DNA of 46,794 nt, from the NCBI RefSeq assembly GCF_002104765.1, contig NZ_NCXM01000040.1, positions 1 to 46,794 of the forward strand. Reading direction: 5' to 3'. The notes beneath the pieces were generated by a model. It had not been told where the DNA came from, made no database searches, and saw only the letters and a list, made by a program, of their open reading frames with translations. This DNA is from Mycolicibacterium vulneris (GTDB taxonomy: Bacteria > Actinomycetota > Actinomycetes > Mycobacteriales > Mycobacteriaceae). A program made the translations under genes and the position numbers. Of this stretch, positions 16,197-24,982 are shown in pieces (position 1 is the first letter of the stretch; each line of letters starts with the position of its first letter).

Positions 16197-17522
16197 ATGA
16201 GCGATCTGGTTGAGCGCGTCCGCGAGCTGCTGCCGTCGGTGCGTCGCGATCTGGAAGACCTGGTGCGCATCGAATCCGTGTGGGCCGACCCCGGCCGCCG
16301 CGACGAGGTACACCGCAGCGCGCAGGCCGTCGCGGACCTGTTGTCGCAGGCCGGTTTCGGCGACATCCAGATCGTCAGCGAAGGGGGAGCGCCGGCGGTC
16401 ATCGCGCGTCACCCCGCGCCCGCCGGCGCGCCGACCGTGCTGCTGTATGCCCACCACGACGTCCAGCCCGAGGGCGACCGCAGCCAATGGCTGTCGCCGC
16501 CCTTCGAACCCACCGAGCGCGACGGCCGGCTCTACGGGCGCGGCAGCGCCGACGACAAGGCCGGAATCGCAACGCATTTGGCGGCGTTTCGGGCGCATGG
16601 CGGGCAGCCGCCGGTGGGTGTGACGGTGTTCGTCGAGGGCGAGGAGGAATCCGGGTCGCCGTCGCTGGGCCGGCTCCTGGCCGCGCACCGCGAGGCGCTG
16701 GCCGCCGACGTGATCGTCATCGCCGACTCGGACAACTGGAGCACCGAAATCCCGGCGCTGACGGTAACGCTGCGCGGCCTGGTCGACTGCGTAGTCGAAG
16801 TCGCCACGCTCGACCACGGCCTGCACTCCGGCATCTGGGGCGGCGTGGTGCCCGATGCGCTGAGCGTGCTGGTGCGGCTGTTGGCCAGCCTGCACGACGA
16901 CGACGGGAACGTGGCCGTCGCCGGCCTGCACGAAAGCACCGCCCCCGCAGTCGATTACCCGCCCGAGCGGGTGCGTGCCGATTCGGGGTTACTGGACGGG
17001 GTGTCCGAAATCGGTTCGGGTTCGGCGCCGCAGCGGCTGTGGGCCAAACCCGCGATCACCGTGATCGGCATCGACACCACACCCATCGAGAAGGCGTCCA
17101 ACACGCTGATCCCGAGGGCCCGCGCCAAGATCAGCATGCGCGTCGCGCCCGGCGGTGACGCGGCGGCACACCTGGACGCATTGACCGCGCACCTGCAACA
17201 GCATGCGCCGTGGGGCGCACAGGTCAGCGTCACCCGCGGCGACATCGGTGAGCCCTACGCGATCGACGCGACCGGCAGCGTCTACGACGCCGCGCGGGCC
17301 GCGTTCCGTCAGGCATGGGGCGTCGACGCGATCGACATGGGCATGGGCGGGTCGATTCCGTTCATCGCCGAATTCGCCGACGCCTTCCCGGAGGCGAAGA
17401 TCCTCGTCACCGGCGTAGAGGACCCCGCAACGCAGGCCCACAGCATCAACGAGAGCCTGCACCTCGGGGTGCTGGAACGCGCGGCGATCAGCGAGGCGCT
17501 GCTGCTGGCCAACCTGGGGTGA
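16197..17522 (+). CDS. M20-family metallopeptidase (dipeptidase-like, Rv2522c type)
   Basis: A 441-residue zinc-dependent peptidase of the M20 family. Metal-site residues are visible: His86 and Asp88 in YAHHDVQ, Asp119 in GSADDKAG, and Glu149/Glu150 in EGEEESGS, with a further ADSDNW motif. A lid/dimerisation domain lies around residues 190-310. The length and ligand pattern fit the CNDP/dipeptidase subgroup, which cleaves small peptides; substrate is unknown. It follows acpS by 10 bp, as Rv2522c does in M. tuberculosis, though a role in lipid synthesis is not implied. Confidence 0.9.
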   Translation: MSDLVERVRELLPSVRRDLEDLVRIESVWADPGRRDEVHRSAQAVADLLSQAGFGDIQIVSEGGAPAVIARHPAPAGAPTVLLYAHHDVQPEGDRSQWLSPPFEPTERDGRLYGRGSADDKAGIATHLAAFRAHGGQPPVGVTVFVEGEEESGSPSLGRLLAAHREALAADVIVIADSDNWSTEIPALTVTLRGLVDCVVEVATLDHGLHSGIWGGVVPDALSVLVRLLASLHDDDGNVAVAGLHESTAPAVDYPPERVRADSGLLDGVSEIGSGSAPQRLWAKPAITVIGIDTTPIEKASNTLIPRARAKISMRVAPGGDAAAHLDALTAHLQQHAPWGAQVSVTRGDIGEPYAIDATGSVYDAARAAFRQAWGVDAIDMGMGGSIPFIAEFADAFPEAKILVTGVEDPATQAHSINESLHLGVLERAAISEALLLANLG

Positions 17523-17550
17523 GCGGGAAACTCGACCGCCAGAATGCTTA

Positions 17551-17569
17551 ACGAGACCGATGGTCTCGT
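17551..17569. promoter_or_regulatory. Perfect 8-bp palindrome before the P450 gene
   Basis: ACGAGACC (17551-17558) and GGTCTCGT (17562-17569) are exact reverse complements with a 3-base loop. It lies 29 bp after the peptidase stop and 47 bp before the P450 start. It could be a repressor operator over the P450 promoter (ATACT-like -10 sequence about 17573-17577) or a hairpin ending the fas-acpS-peptidase transcript. No T-run follows, so an operator is slightly preferred. Confidence 0.5.
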
Positions 17570-17616
17570 CGCATACTGCTTCTAGACGCAGCCACTCGTC
17601 CGCAGGAGACGCCACC

Positions 17617-18984
17617 GTGAGCACGGAAACCACCCTGACCGGAGACGCCGGCAAGATCAACCGTTACCACTTTGATCGCCACACCCCGGAGTACCGCGAG
17701 CGGTTCACCGCGATCACCGAGGACATGCACGCCAGGTGCCCGGTGGCGTGGACCGACACCTACGACGGGCATTGGGTGGCCGCGGGCAACCGGGAAGTCT
17801 TCGAACTCGCCCGATGCCCGCACGTATCCAACGACCACGACGTCACCGGCGAAGGCACCGGCTACAAGGGCATCACGATTCCCACGCTGCCGCAGGGCAC
17901 CGGCGTCCGTGGCGGCATGCTCGAGATGGACGAACCCGAGCACTCCGCCTACCGCAGCATCCTCAACCCCTACCTGTCGCCGGCGGCCGTCAAGCGCTGG
18001 AAGCCATTTGTCGACGAGATCGTGCGGGCCAGCATCGACGAGAAAATCGAAGTCGGGCGGATCGACTTCGTAGACGATCTCGCGAACGTCGTACCCGCCG
18101 TCCTGACTCTGGCAATGATGGGTGTTCCCCTGAAGAAGTGGCAGCTCTATTGCGAACCGGCCCACGCCAGCGTCTACACCCCCGCCGATTCCCCGGACGC
18201 CCCAAGGGTTTTGGAGCAGACGATGGCGATGGGAGCGGACCTGTTCAACCACCTCATCGAGATCCGCGAGGACCCACGCCCCGGGATAGTGGACGCGCTG
18301 GCAAGACTGAAGATCGACGGCAAACCCGCCCCCGACGCCGAACTGCTCGGCATGCTCGGCTTGATCATCGGCGGAGGTTTTGACACGACGACGGCGCTGA
18401 CCGCGCACGCGCTCGAATGGCTTGGTGAAAATCCCGAGCAGCGCGAACTGCTGAGGCGGGAATCGGAAACGCTGCTCGACTCGGCGACCGAGGAATTCCT
18501 GCGTTACTTCACGCCCGCCCCGGGCGACGGCCGCACGATCGCCGCCGATCTCGAAATAGCGGGCACGCAGTTCAAGGAGGGCGACCGCCTGTGGCTGTCC
18601 TGGGCGATGGCCAACCGCGATCCCGCGGTGTTCCCCGAGCCGAACCGATTGGACCTGAGCCGAAAGAACAACCGGCACTTCAGCTTCGGGCTCGGCATCC
18701 ACCGCTGTATCGGCTCCAACGTCGCGCGTGTCGTGTTCAAGTCGATGCTCACGGCGGTGCTCGACCGGATGCCCGACTACCGCTGCGACCCCGAGGGCAC
18801 CGTGCACTATCCGACGATCGGCGTGATCCAGGGCATGCAGCACCTGCCGGCCACCTTCACGCCCGGCAGCCGGCTCGGACCGGGGATCGACGAGACGCTG
18901 GAGAAGCTGCAGCGGGTCTGCGACGAACAGGGGGTCGCGCGGCCCATCACCGAATACAACCAGCCGGCCGTCATCGGCGCCTGA
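17617..18984 (+). CDS. Cytochrome P450
   Basis: A 455-residue soluble P450 monooxygenase from GTG 17617, which follows GCAGGAG with good spacing; the in-frame start at 17560 would lie inside the palindrome. The haem ligand is Cys364 in FSFGLGIHRCIG, the I-helix oxygen-binding motif is GGGFDTTTA, and the ExxR motif is EEFLRYF. No membrane anchor is seen. The CYP family number cannot be given without alignment. No ferredoxin gene is adjacent. It is absent from the corresponding M. tuberculosis interval, between the Rv2522c homologue and bcp, so it is probably an insertion. Its TGA ends at 18984 and the bcp stop begins at 18985: the two genes meet tail-to-tail with no spacer. Confidence 0.93.
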   Translation: MSTETTLTGDAGKINRYHFDRHTPEYRERFTAITEDMHARCPVAWTDTYDGHWVAAGNREVFELARCPHVSNDHDVTGEGTGYKGITIPTLPQGTGVRGGMLEMDEPEHSAYRSILNPYLSPAAVKRWKPFVDEIVRASIDEKIEVGRIDFVDDLANVVPAVLTLAMMGVPLKKWQLYCEPAHASVYTPADSPDAPRVLEQTMAMGADLFNHLIEIREDPRPGIVDALARLKIDGKPAPDAELLGMLGLIIGGGFDTTTALTAHALEWLGENPEQRELLRRESETLLDSATEEFLRYFTPAPGDGRTIAADLEIAGTQFKEGDRLWLSWAMANRDPAVFPEPNRLDLSRKNNRHFSFGLGIHRCIGSNVARVVFKSMLTAVLDRMPDYRCDPEGTVHYPTIGVIQGMQHLPATFTPGSRLGPGIDETLEKLQRVCDEQGVARPITEYNQPAVIGA

Positions 18985-19458
18985 CTACACCGACAGATCG
19001 CGGCGCAGCTTGGCGACGTGGCCGGTGGCCTTCACGTTGTACTGGGCGACGGCGATCTTGCCCTTCTCGTCGACCACGAACGTCGAGCGGATGACGGCGG
19101 TGACCGTCTTGCCGTACATCTGCTTCTCGCCGTACGCGCCATAGGCCGTCAGCACCTTGCGCTCGGGATCGGACAGCAACGGGAACGTCAGCTTCTCGGC
19201 GTCGCGGAACTTGGCCAGCTTCTCCGGCTTGTCGGGGGAGATCCCGATGACGTCGAGGCCGGCGCCGTTGAGCTCGGCCAGGCTGTCACGAAAGTCGCAC
19301 GCCTGCTTGGTGCAGCCCGGCGTGGACGCGGCCGGGTAGAAGTACACGACGACGCGACGCCCCTTGTAGTCGGCCAGGGTTACCCTGTTGCCGTCGGCGT
19401 CGGGCAGGCTGAAGGAGGGCGCTTTGTCGCCCGGTGCAAGCCGCGTGGTCTCGGTCAA
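18985..19458 (-). CDS. bcp: Peroxiredoxin Bcp (thioredoxin-dependent thiol peroxidase)
   Basis: A 157-residue Bcp/PrxQ peroxiredoxin that reduces peroxides with thioredoxin. The peroxidatic Cys49 and likely resolving Cys54 are in STPGCTKQACDF. TTG 19458 is chosen because it gives MTETTRLAPGDKAP, agrees with the length remembered for the M. tuberculosis protein and lies after AAGGGA; a GTG at 19479 would add seven residues that overlap this ribosome-binding site. It is convergent with the P450 gene and divergent from the DUF3618 gene. Confidence 0.93.
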   Translation of the reverse strand: MTETTRLAPGDKAPSFSLPDADGNRVTLADYKGRRVVVYFYPAASTPGCTKQACDFRDSLAELNGAGLDVIGISPDKPEKLAKFRDAEKLTFPLLSDPERKVLTAYGAYGEKQMYGKTVTAVIRSTFVVDEKGKIAVAQYNVKATGHVAKLRRDLSV

Positions 19459-19562
19459 GGTGGGTCCCTTTCTGTTCACCGGAGCGTTGGGGTTACCGCC
19501 AGCTGATCTAGGGTAGTTCGGGCAGGTGCATGAGCCGGATAGTGGGCGAGTTGGAGGACACA

Positions 19563-19790
19563 GTGGCGGACCGGGACCCCGAAGCCATCAAGCAGGACAT
19601 CGACGTCGCCCGTGACCAGCTGGCGGCCACCGTCGACTCGCTTGCAGAGCGGGCCAACCCTCGGCGCCTCGCCGACGACCTCAAGATCCGGGTGATCGGA
19701 TTCGTGCAGAAGCCGGCGGTGCTGGCATCGCTGGCCGGGGTGGGGGCCCTCGTCGTGGTGGTGGCGGTGCGCCGCGTCAGGAATCGGTGA
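19563..19790 (+). CDS. DUF3618 small membrane protein (Rv2520c type)
   Basis: A 75-residue protein from GTG 19563, preceded by GGAGG at 19553-19557. The N-terminal half (DPEAIKQDIDVARDQLAATV) is the DUF3618 amphipathic helix, followed by ERANPRRLADD. A C-terminal membrane segment (about residues 50-68) ends in an Arg-rich tail, suggesting a tail-anchored inner-membrane protein. Function is unknown. A TAGGGT box at 19509-19514 may be its -10 element. Its last 14 bases overlap the convergent DUF3556 gene. Confidence 0.85.
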   Translation: MADRDPEAIKQDIDVARDQLAATVDSLAERANPRRLADDLKIRVIGFVQKPAVLASLAGVGALVVVVAVRRVRNR

Positions 19791-21516
19791 CGCGGCCGGC
19801 CTGGACGTACACCGGAATGTCGTCGGCCCAGGGCTGATTCGTTGCCATGTCGTCGACGTCGCAGTAGCCGCGTTCGAATTCGCCCGTCGCCGCGTCGACC
19901 AGCCGGTATTCCTGCCGCTGGTGATGGATGGGCTGGGCGTCCAGGATGACGACCCGCACCTCGCCCGGCTCGAACCCGCACCGCTGCTGCAGCGCCTCGA
20001 TCAGGCACTCGTTGTGCATGTGCCCGTCGCCGAAGTTCCAGCCCAGAACCATTGAGCACAGGACTTCGCCCTCACACAGGTTGTAGTCGTCCTCGTCGTA
20101 GTCGGCCATGGCCCGGTGCGCCAGGGTGAGCAGCGCGCGTCCGTGCGTATTCATGCCCCGAAACGCCAGGGCGAGGTGCAGCGGGATCAGGGTTTCCTCT
20201 TTGCTGCCGTACAACCGCTCGAGCTGCAGATGCTGCATCGGGCCCAGGGCGCGGGAGCCGACGCGGAACTTCTCGTCGGCCGACGGCCGCACGCACCACA
20301 GCGTGGTGTCCCAGTTGCCGGCGTAATACCGCATGCCGGGCAGGAACGAGACCTTGCGCGGGTAGAGGTTCCCGAGGACGACGGTGCCGGCGATGACCGC
20401 GAACAGGACGGCGATCGGCAGCGGGTGGGCGATGTTCGACAGCCCCAGGCGCGCGTGCGCGACGAACAGCCACAGCACCCCGAAGATCATGAACACGTTC
20501 CACTCCAGCGGCACGCCCATCGGGAAGGCCAGCAGGATGTTCAGGTGGAACACGATCATCACGAAGGCGGCGAGAGCCGTCGGCCACCCGCCGTGTGAGA
20601 AGAGCAGCACCAGCGGGACCAGGCCCTCCACCGCGGTCGAGAAGTGCGCGATGAAGCCCGCCAATGGGCTGGGCCGCAGGTCGTCCGGATGGTGCTTGAA
20701 CATCGACCGCTTGAGCGGGCCCGACGGGATGAACGGATTGTTCGCCAGCATGGTCGAGATCACGAATGGGAAGTGCTTGTTCAGCTTCGAGGTCGCCGCG
20801 CCCAGCCAGATCACCATGAACACGACCTTCGCCCCGACGACGATGTCCACCCCCGTGAACAGAAACGTCAGCGCCAGCGGCACATAGACCTCGCCCCGCG
20901 CGGCCAGAAAGATCACCTTGTCGCGCAGGCTGAGCACTGCCAGCACCGCCAGAACCGCGGCGGTCCGCCACCACGGCAACACACCGATCACCGTGTGCAG
21001 AGCGGGAATTGGCCCGCTGCCGTCGGCCAGCAGCGCGGACACCAGCAGCAGCAGCAGAATGCCGTACAGCAACGCGTCGAACGGAGTCCGGTTGCTGCCG
21101 TTGGTGAACGGCACCCGGGTCGGCCAGGGTGGCAACCGGATGGTGCCCGGCCGCAGCCAGTACAGGATCGACCCCATCGGGGGGAAATAGCGCCCGGCCA
21201 ACGGGCCGAAGCAGCAACCGAGGCCGATGACCTCGAACAGCATCGTGTAGAGCACGGCCTTCTGGAACACGATCGGCTCCGACCACCACGCGCCGACCTG
21301 TGTGAAGCCGCCGATGCCGGACGTCGACCAGGCGAACAGCCAGCCGCCGAGGATGTACAGCGCGATCTTCACGCCGTACATCACGTGCATCACCAGTGGG
21401 GTGCCGAACCCGTGCTCGGCGATGTGGCGCGCCATCGGCACGATCCGCTCGGCCCGTGAGCGGGCGCTCCACTCGGCCATGTCGACGACGGGCAGGTTGG
21501 GCCGGATGAACCCCAT
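19777..21516 (-). CDS. DUF3556 multi-pass membrane protein
   Basis: A 579-residue protein from ATG 21516, which follows GGAG. I recognise the family as the mycobacterial DUF3556 transmembrane proteins. Residues 1-400 contain roughly eight to ten hydrophobic segments (for example ALYILGGWLFAW, LLYGILLLLLVSALL, ALTFLFTGVDIVVG, IAVLFAVIAGTVVLG). The last 170 residues look soluble, with histidine-rich stretches such as WNFGDGHMHN and AQPIHHQRQEY that could bind metal or lipid. A longer in-frame start exists but reads through low-complexity sequence. Function is unknown. The 3' end overlaps the DUF3618 gene by 14 bp, an arrangement also expected in relatives if the two are functionally linked. Confidence 0.8.
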   Translation of the reverse strand: MGFIRPNLPVVDMAEWSARSRAERIVPMARHIAEHGFGTPLVMHVMYGVKIALYILGGWLFAWSTSGIGGFTQVGAWWSEPIVFQKAVLYTMLFEVIGLGCCFGPLAGRYFPPMGSILYWLRPGTIRLPPWPTRVPFTNGSNRTPFDALLYGILLLLLVSALLADGSGPIPALHTVIGVLPWWRTAAVLAVLAVLSLRDKVIFLAARGEVYVPLALTFLFTGVDIVVGAKVVFMVIWLGAATSKLNKHFPFVISTMLANNPFIPSGPLKRSMFKHHPDDLRPSPLAGFIAHFSTAVEGLVPLVLLFSHGGWPTALAAFVMIVFHLNILLAFPMGVPLEWNVFMIFGVLWLFVAHARLGLSNIAHPLPIAVLFAVIAGTVVLGNLYPRKVSFLPGMRYYAGNWDTTLWCVRPSADEKFRVGSRALGPMQHLQLERLYGSKEETLIPLHLALAFRGMNTHGRALLTLAHRAMADYDEDDYNLCEGEVLCSMVLGWNFGDGHMHNECLIEALQQRCGFEPGEVRVVILDAQPIHHQRQEYRLVDAATGEFERGYCDVDDMATNQPWADDIPVYVQAGRVTDS

Positions 21517-21673
21517 TGCAGCTCCTTCGACGCAGCGTGTCTCAAGGGGGCCTATCGGCGCTTCTGGCGCCAATCGGTGCCAGCAAGAAATTACTGCAGG
21601 AGGGGCTTTTGCGATGCGACACGACGGCAAACGGGTATTGTGCCCGGCGTCTCCGTGGCGACGGTGGTTCGGC

Positions 21674-21940
21674 CTACTCCCAGCCGGGCGGGTCGTTCTC
21701 GGCCATGTAGGCCTCCCATGCGGCGCGGCGCATGGTCCGGGTGTGCAGGTTCTGGCAGATCGCTTGCGCCTCGGCGGCGGTGGTGGCCCGGCCCAGGGCG
21801 TGGTGCACAAAGCCGTCATCGACGCGCTCGGCGCGGAAGCCACCAGTCGACACCGCATGGACTCGGTACTCGCTGCGGTCATCGATGTTGGCATGGAAGT
21901 GGCCGTCGTAGGGTTCGACCCACTTCAGCTCAGTTTTCAC
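21674..21940 (-). CDS. Small conserved hypothetical protein, 88 aa
   Basis: A small protein starting MKTELKWVEPYDGHFHANID from GTG 21940, with a strong ribosome-binding site (AGAGGGGA) just upstream. It is rich in charged and aromatic residues, with no signal peptide or membrane segment. The middle (RSEYRVHAVSTGGFRAERV) looks like a short beta-sheet domain and the C-terminal half is helical. I do not recognise a named family. It precedes the DUF3556 gene by 157 bp on the same strand and could be co-transcribed with it. Confidence 0.7.
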   Translation of the reverse strand: MKTELKWVEPYDGHFHANIDDRSEYRVHAVSTGGFRAERVDDGFVHHALGRATTAAEAQAICQNLHTRTMRRAAWEAYMAENDPPGWE

Positions 21941-21979
21941 AAGTCCCCTCTGAAAAACCCCGTCGCAGAGATGGTAGGG

Positions 21980-22017
21980 CTCGCGGGGGCGCTGGGAACT
22001 CGCGGGCGCGCTGGGAA
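21980..22017. repeat. 19-bp tandem direct repeat, two copies
   Basis: Two adjacent 19-base units (21980-21998 and 21999-22017) begin CTCGCGGG and end GCGCTGGGAA, differing at one position. They lie between the 88-aa gene and tRNA-Lys. This is either a small tandem duplication or a paired binding site. Confidence 0.7.
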
Positions 22018-22096
22018 AAGGATTCCGGGGAGATTATTAGCCAACGGGCGAACCCCCATCGAAGTGGAGAAGCCCCCAAATAGATATCTGGTGGGC

Positions 22097-22172
<76 letters not shown>

Positions 22173-22379
22173 TTGTGGTCGGCCGAGACCGCGTAGGCGA
22201 CAATAACAGGCGTTGCGCCACGGAGTGAAATCCCGACCCCGTTCCAGGATAGCTGCCCGGCGGTGTGCACGCTGGTAAACGTCCGAGCTCGCTCCGGCCG
22301 GCGATCGCCTGACTACCGTCTGCTTTTCGCCGCGCAATTCTGTGTACTGCTGAAAGATGTTGTCGCGCACTAAATTCGG
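22173..22379. other. Spacer between tRNA-Lys and the Eis-like remnant
   Basis: No gene is supported. The segment should contain the tRNA-Lys promoter on minus, but no box is clear enough to name. Confidence 0.4.
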
Positions 22380-23280
22380 TTACAACACCGTGCCGCAGAA
22401 GGGGGTCCGGTCGGTGCCGAACGCCGCGTCCAGCTCGCCCGGCGCTCCCTGGCGCACTTCGGTGATGCGGTTGGCGCGGGCCAGCTGCGAAGCCCGATGC
22501 GCCCCCATGTAGATGGTGGCCAAGTCGGCCAGCCCGATCTCGATGTCGGGGGACCCGTCGTGGGGCGTGCACTTCCCGGCGCCGTCGCGGATCTGCAACT
22601 GGAAGCGCCCTCCCGCCAGGCCGAGGGGGTCTGTGACTTCCAGCACGATGTCGGCATCGGCACGGTAGGTGCGGGCGCCGAGCGTTTCGGGGACGTCGTT
22701 GATGCGCACCCACAGGAAGTCACTCACGCCCGTGGTTTCGGCGGCGCGCAAGTCGACGAGTTTGAGCGGCAGCGGATCGTCGGGGGGCGCGTCGATCTCT
22801 ATGCGATAGAACATCTCCAAGACCAGGAGCGTCTGCAGCAGCTCGGTGTGCGCTTCATCGGTGATGGGGCAGAAGTCTTCGACGACCACGGTGCCCAACG
22901 GCGGCCGGAACGCGTGCTGTTGTGAGCCGACGACACGGTAGGTCAGGAAGCCGTCGGGGTGGATGGTGTAATGCAACGCAGATCCGTTGCCGCGCTGGGT
23001 CGGTCGGTCGTCCAGCGAGTCGGCCCACCACGCGTCGTCCCGGGATATCGCGCCATTGGTTGCGGCACACCATCGTTCGTAGAGCTCGGGCAGGTGCCGT
23101 CGCGCCTCGACGGCGTTGACCTCGCGCGCACGGATCGGGCCGGGCTTGTCGCGCAACTTCGCGAAACGGCGGTCGATGGCGTAGGTGTGGCTGTAACTCG
23201 ACACCCCCGCGCCGAAACCGTCGTACATCGCGGTCTGCGTCGGGACGCCACACACGATCGGATAGCCACGGTCCAGCAAT
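22380..23280 (-). pseudogene. Eis-like GNAT acetyltransferase, 5'-truncated
   Basis: About 300 residues matching the C-terminal two thirds of Eis-family (enhanced intracellular survival) N-acetyltransferases: YDGFGAGVSSYSHTYAIDRR, LPELYERWCAATNG, HPDGFLTYRV, LWVRINDVPETLGAR, YMGAHRASQLARANR and the terminal LDAAFGTDRTPF. The sterol-carrier-like C-terminal domain is complete to its TAA stop at 22380. The N-terminal acetyl-CoA-binding GNAT domain is absent: similarity stops near 23280, where the sequence becomes a DMT permease on the other strand. The reading frame continues open to 23537 but as antisense of that permease. No plausible start or promoter remains, so the gene is probably dead. 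Confidence 0.75.
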
Positions 23281-23715
23281 ATGCCAAGGCCGGGTGCGGT
23301 GACCTGGACCCCGGAGCTATACGCGTGCATTCTGGTCGCGGTGGGGGGCGTCGCGTGGAGCCAGTCGGCGTTTCGAGCGGGTCCGCTGACCGCGTCGATG
23401 CCGACCTTGCAGATGTCGCAGCCCGTGGTGGCGGCGGTGCTCGGCGTCGTCGTGCTCGGCGAGACGCTGAACACGGGCCGCGCCGGGATGATCGCCCTGG
23501 TGGCGGCGGCGTTGGTGATGACGGCGGCCATCGTCAAACTCGCGCGTCGAGGCCGTCAGCACCCGCGACAGGGTCGAGGCGCAGCGGCGCGACGAGGTCG
23601 GCTCGCCGGCCTGATCGGCCCGCGGCGGGGCCCGAATGACGAATTAATTGCGGTGGTGACACCGATCGGCAGCCCCGCCTCGCATGGGCAGGGGAGTGTC
23701 GGCAAAAGCCATTAG
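23281..23715 (+). pseudogene. DMT/EamA permease, 5'-truncated
   Basis: The frame starting TPELYACILVAVGG carries the last two or three membrane segments of a drug/metabolite transporter-type permease: GVAWSQSAFRAGPLTASMP, QPVVAAVLGVVVLGE, and GMIALVAAALVMTAAIV followed by KLARRG. Seven or so upstream membrane helices are missing. After about 23560 the frame runs into Arg/Gly-rich, non-family sequence to the stop at 23715, so the natural stop may also be lost. The fragment abuts the opposite-strand Eis-like remnant. A single deletion across two divergent genes explains both. Confidence 0.7.
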
Positions 23716-23779
23716 AATGCCTGCAGCTACCTCGCTGGTCAGCGGTGACCAACTGGAGATTCATACGGAAGGTCACTGG

Positions 23780-24976
23780 ATGACGCATTTGCGGAAACGA
23801 CGATCGTGGCTGCTAGTCGCGATGGTTCCGATTGCTGTCTTGGGTGCCGCATGCAATGGCAACCATGCGGCGGCGCCCGCGAAGGTCATCTTCGACAAAG
23901 GCACCCCGCTGGCCGATCTGCTGGTCCCCAAGCTCACCGCGTCGGTGACCGACGGCGCCGTCGGTGTGACCGTGGATGCGCCGGTCACGGTGGCCGTCGC
24001 CGACGGCGTGCTCGCGTCGGTCACCATGGTCAACGAGAACGGTAGGTCGATCAGTGGGCAGCTCAGTCCCGACGGGCTGCGCTGGTCGACCACCGAACAG
24101 CTCGGCTACAACAGGCGCTACACGCTGAACGCGAAGGCGACCGGCCTGGGCGGCGCGGCCAGCAAGCAGATGACCTTCGAGACTAGTTCACCGGCGCACC
24201 TGACCATGCCCTACGTCAGTCCGGCCGACGGCGACGTGGTGGGCATCGGTGAGCCGGTGGCGATCCGCTTCGACGAGAACATCGCGAACCGCGCGGCCGC
24301 CCAGAAGGCCATCAACATCACCACCAACCCTCCGGTCGAGGGCGCGTTCTATTGGCTCAACAATCGCGAAGTGCGTTGGCGCCCCGAGCGTTTCTGGAAG
24401 TCGGGAACCGCCATCGACGTGGCGGTCAACACGTACGGAGTGGACCTGGGCGACGGGATGTTCGGCGAGGACAACGTCAAGACGCACTTCACCATCGGTG
24501 ACGAGGTGATTTCAACGGCCGACGACACCACGAAGACGGTGACCGTGCGGGTCAACGGTGATGTCGTGAAGACCATGCCGACGTCGATGGGCAAGGACAG
24601 CACCCCAACGGCCAACGGCGTCTACATCATTGGTGCGCGGTTCAAGCACATCATCATGGATTCCTCGACCTACGGCGTTCCGGTCAACTCGCCCAACGGA
24701 TATCGCACCGAAGTCGACTGGGCCACCCAGATGTCCTACAGCGGCGTCTTTGTGCACTCCGCGCCGTGGTCGGTGGGCGCCCAAGGCCACACCAATACCA
24801 GCCACGGATGCCTGAACGTGAGTCCGAGCAACGCCGAGTGGTTCTACGACCACAGCAAGAGCGGCGACATCGTCGAGGTGGTGCACACGGTCGGGCCGAC
24901 GCTGCCGGGCATCGAGGGGCTCGGCGACTGGAACATCCCGTGGGTGCAGTGGAAAGCGGGCAACGCCAACACCTGA
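23780..24976 (+). CDS. ldtB: L,D-transpeptidase LdtB (LdtMt2 type), lipoprotein
   Basis: A 398-residue enzyme closely resembling M. tuberculosis LdtMt2 (Rv2518c, LppS), which makes 3-3 peptidoglycan cross-links and is a carbapenem target. It has a lipoprotein signal with lipobox VLGAAC, two immunoglobulin-like domains (about 45-240), and a C-terminal YkuD catalytic domain with catalytic Cys344 in SHGCLNVS and conserved HSAPWSVG. ATG 23780 is chosen because it lies 7 bases after GGAAGG and gives a positively charged signal peptide; in-frame extension to 23684 adds unrelated residues. It is convergent with a lipoprotein gene 6 bp away. Confidence 0.96.
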   Translation: MTHLRKRRSWLLVAMVPIAVLGAACNGNHAAAPAKVIFDKGTPLADLLVPKLTASVTDGAVGVTVDAPVTVAVADGVLASVTMVNENGRSISGQLSPDGLRWSTTEQLGYNRRYTLNAKATGLGGAASKQMTFETSSPAHLTMPYVSPADGDVVGIGEPVAIRFDENIANRAAAQKAINITTNPPVEGAFYWLNNREVRWRPERFWKSGTAIDVAVNTYGVDLGDGMFGEDNVKTHFTIGDEVISTADDTTKTVTVRVNGDVVKTMPTSMGKDSTPTANGVYIIGARFKHIIMDSSTYGVPVNSPNGYRTEVDWATQMSYSGVFVHSAPWSVGAQGHTNTSHGCLNVSPSNAEWFYDHSKSGDIVEVVHTVGPTLPGIEGLGDWNIPWVQWKAGNANT

Positions 24977-24982
24977 CGGCGG

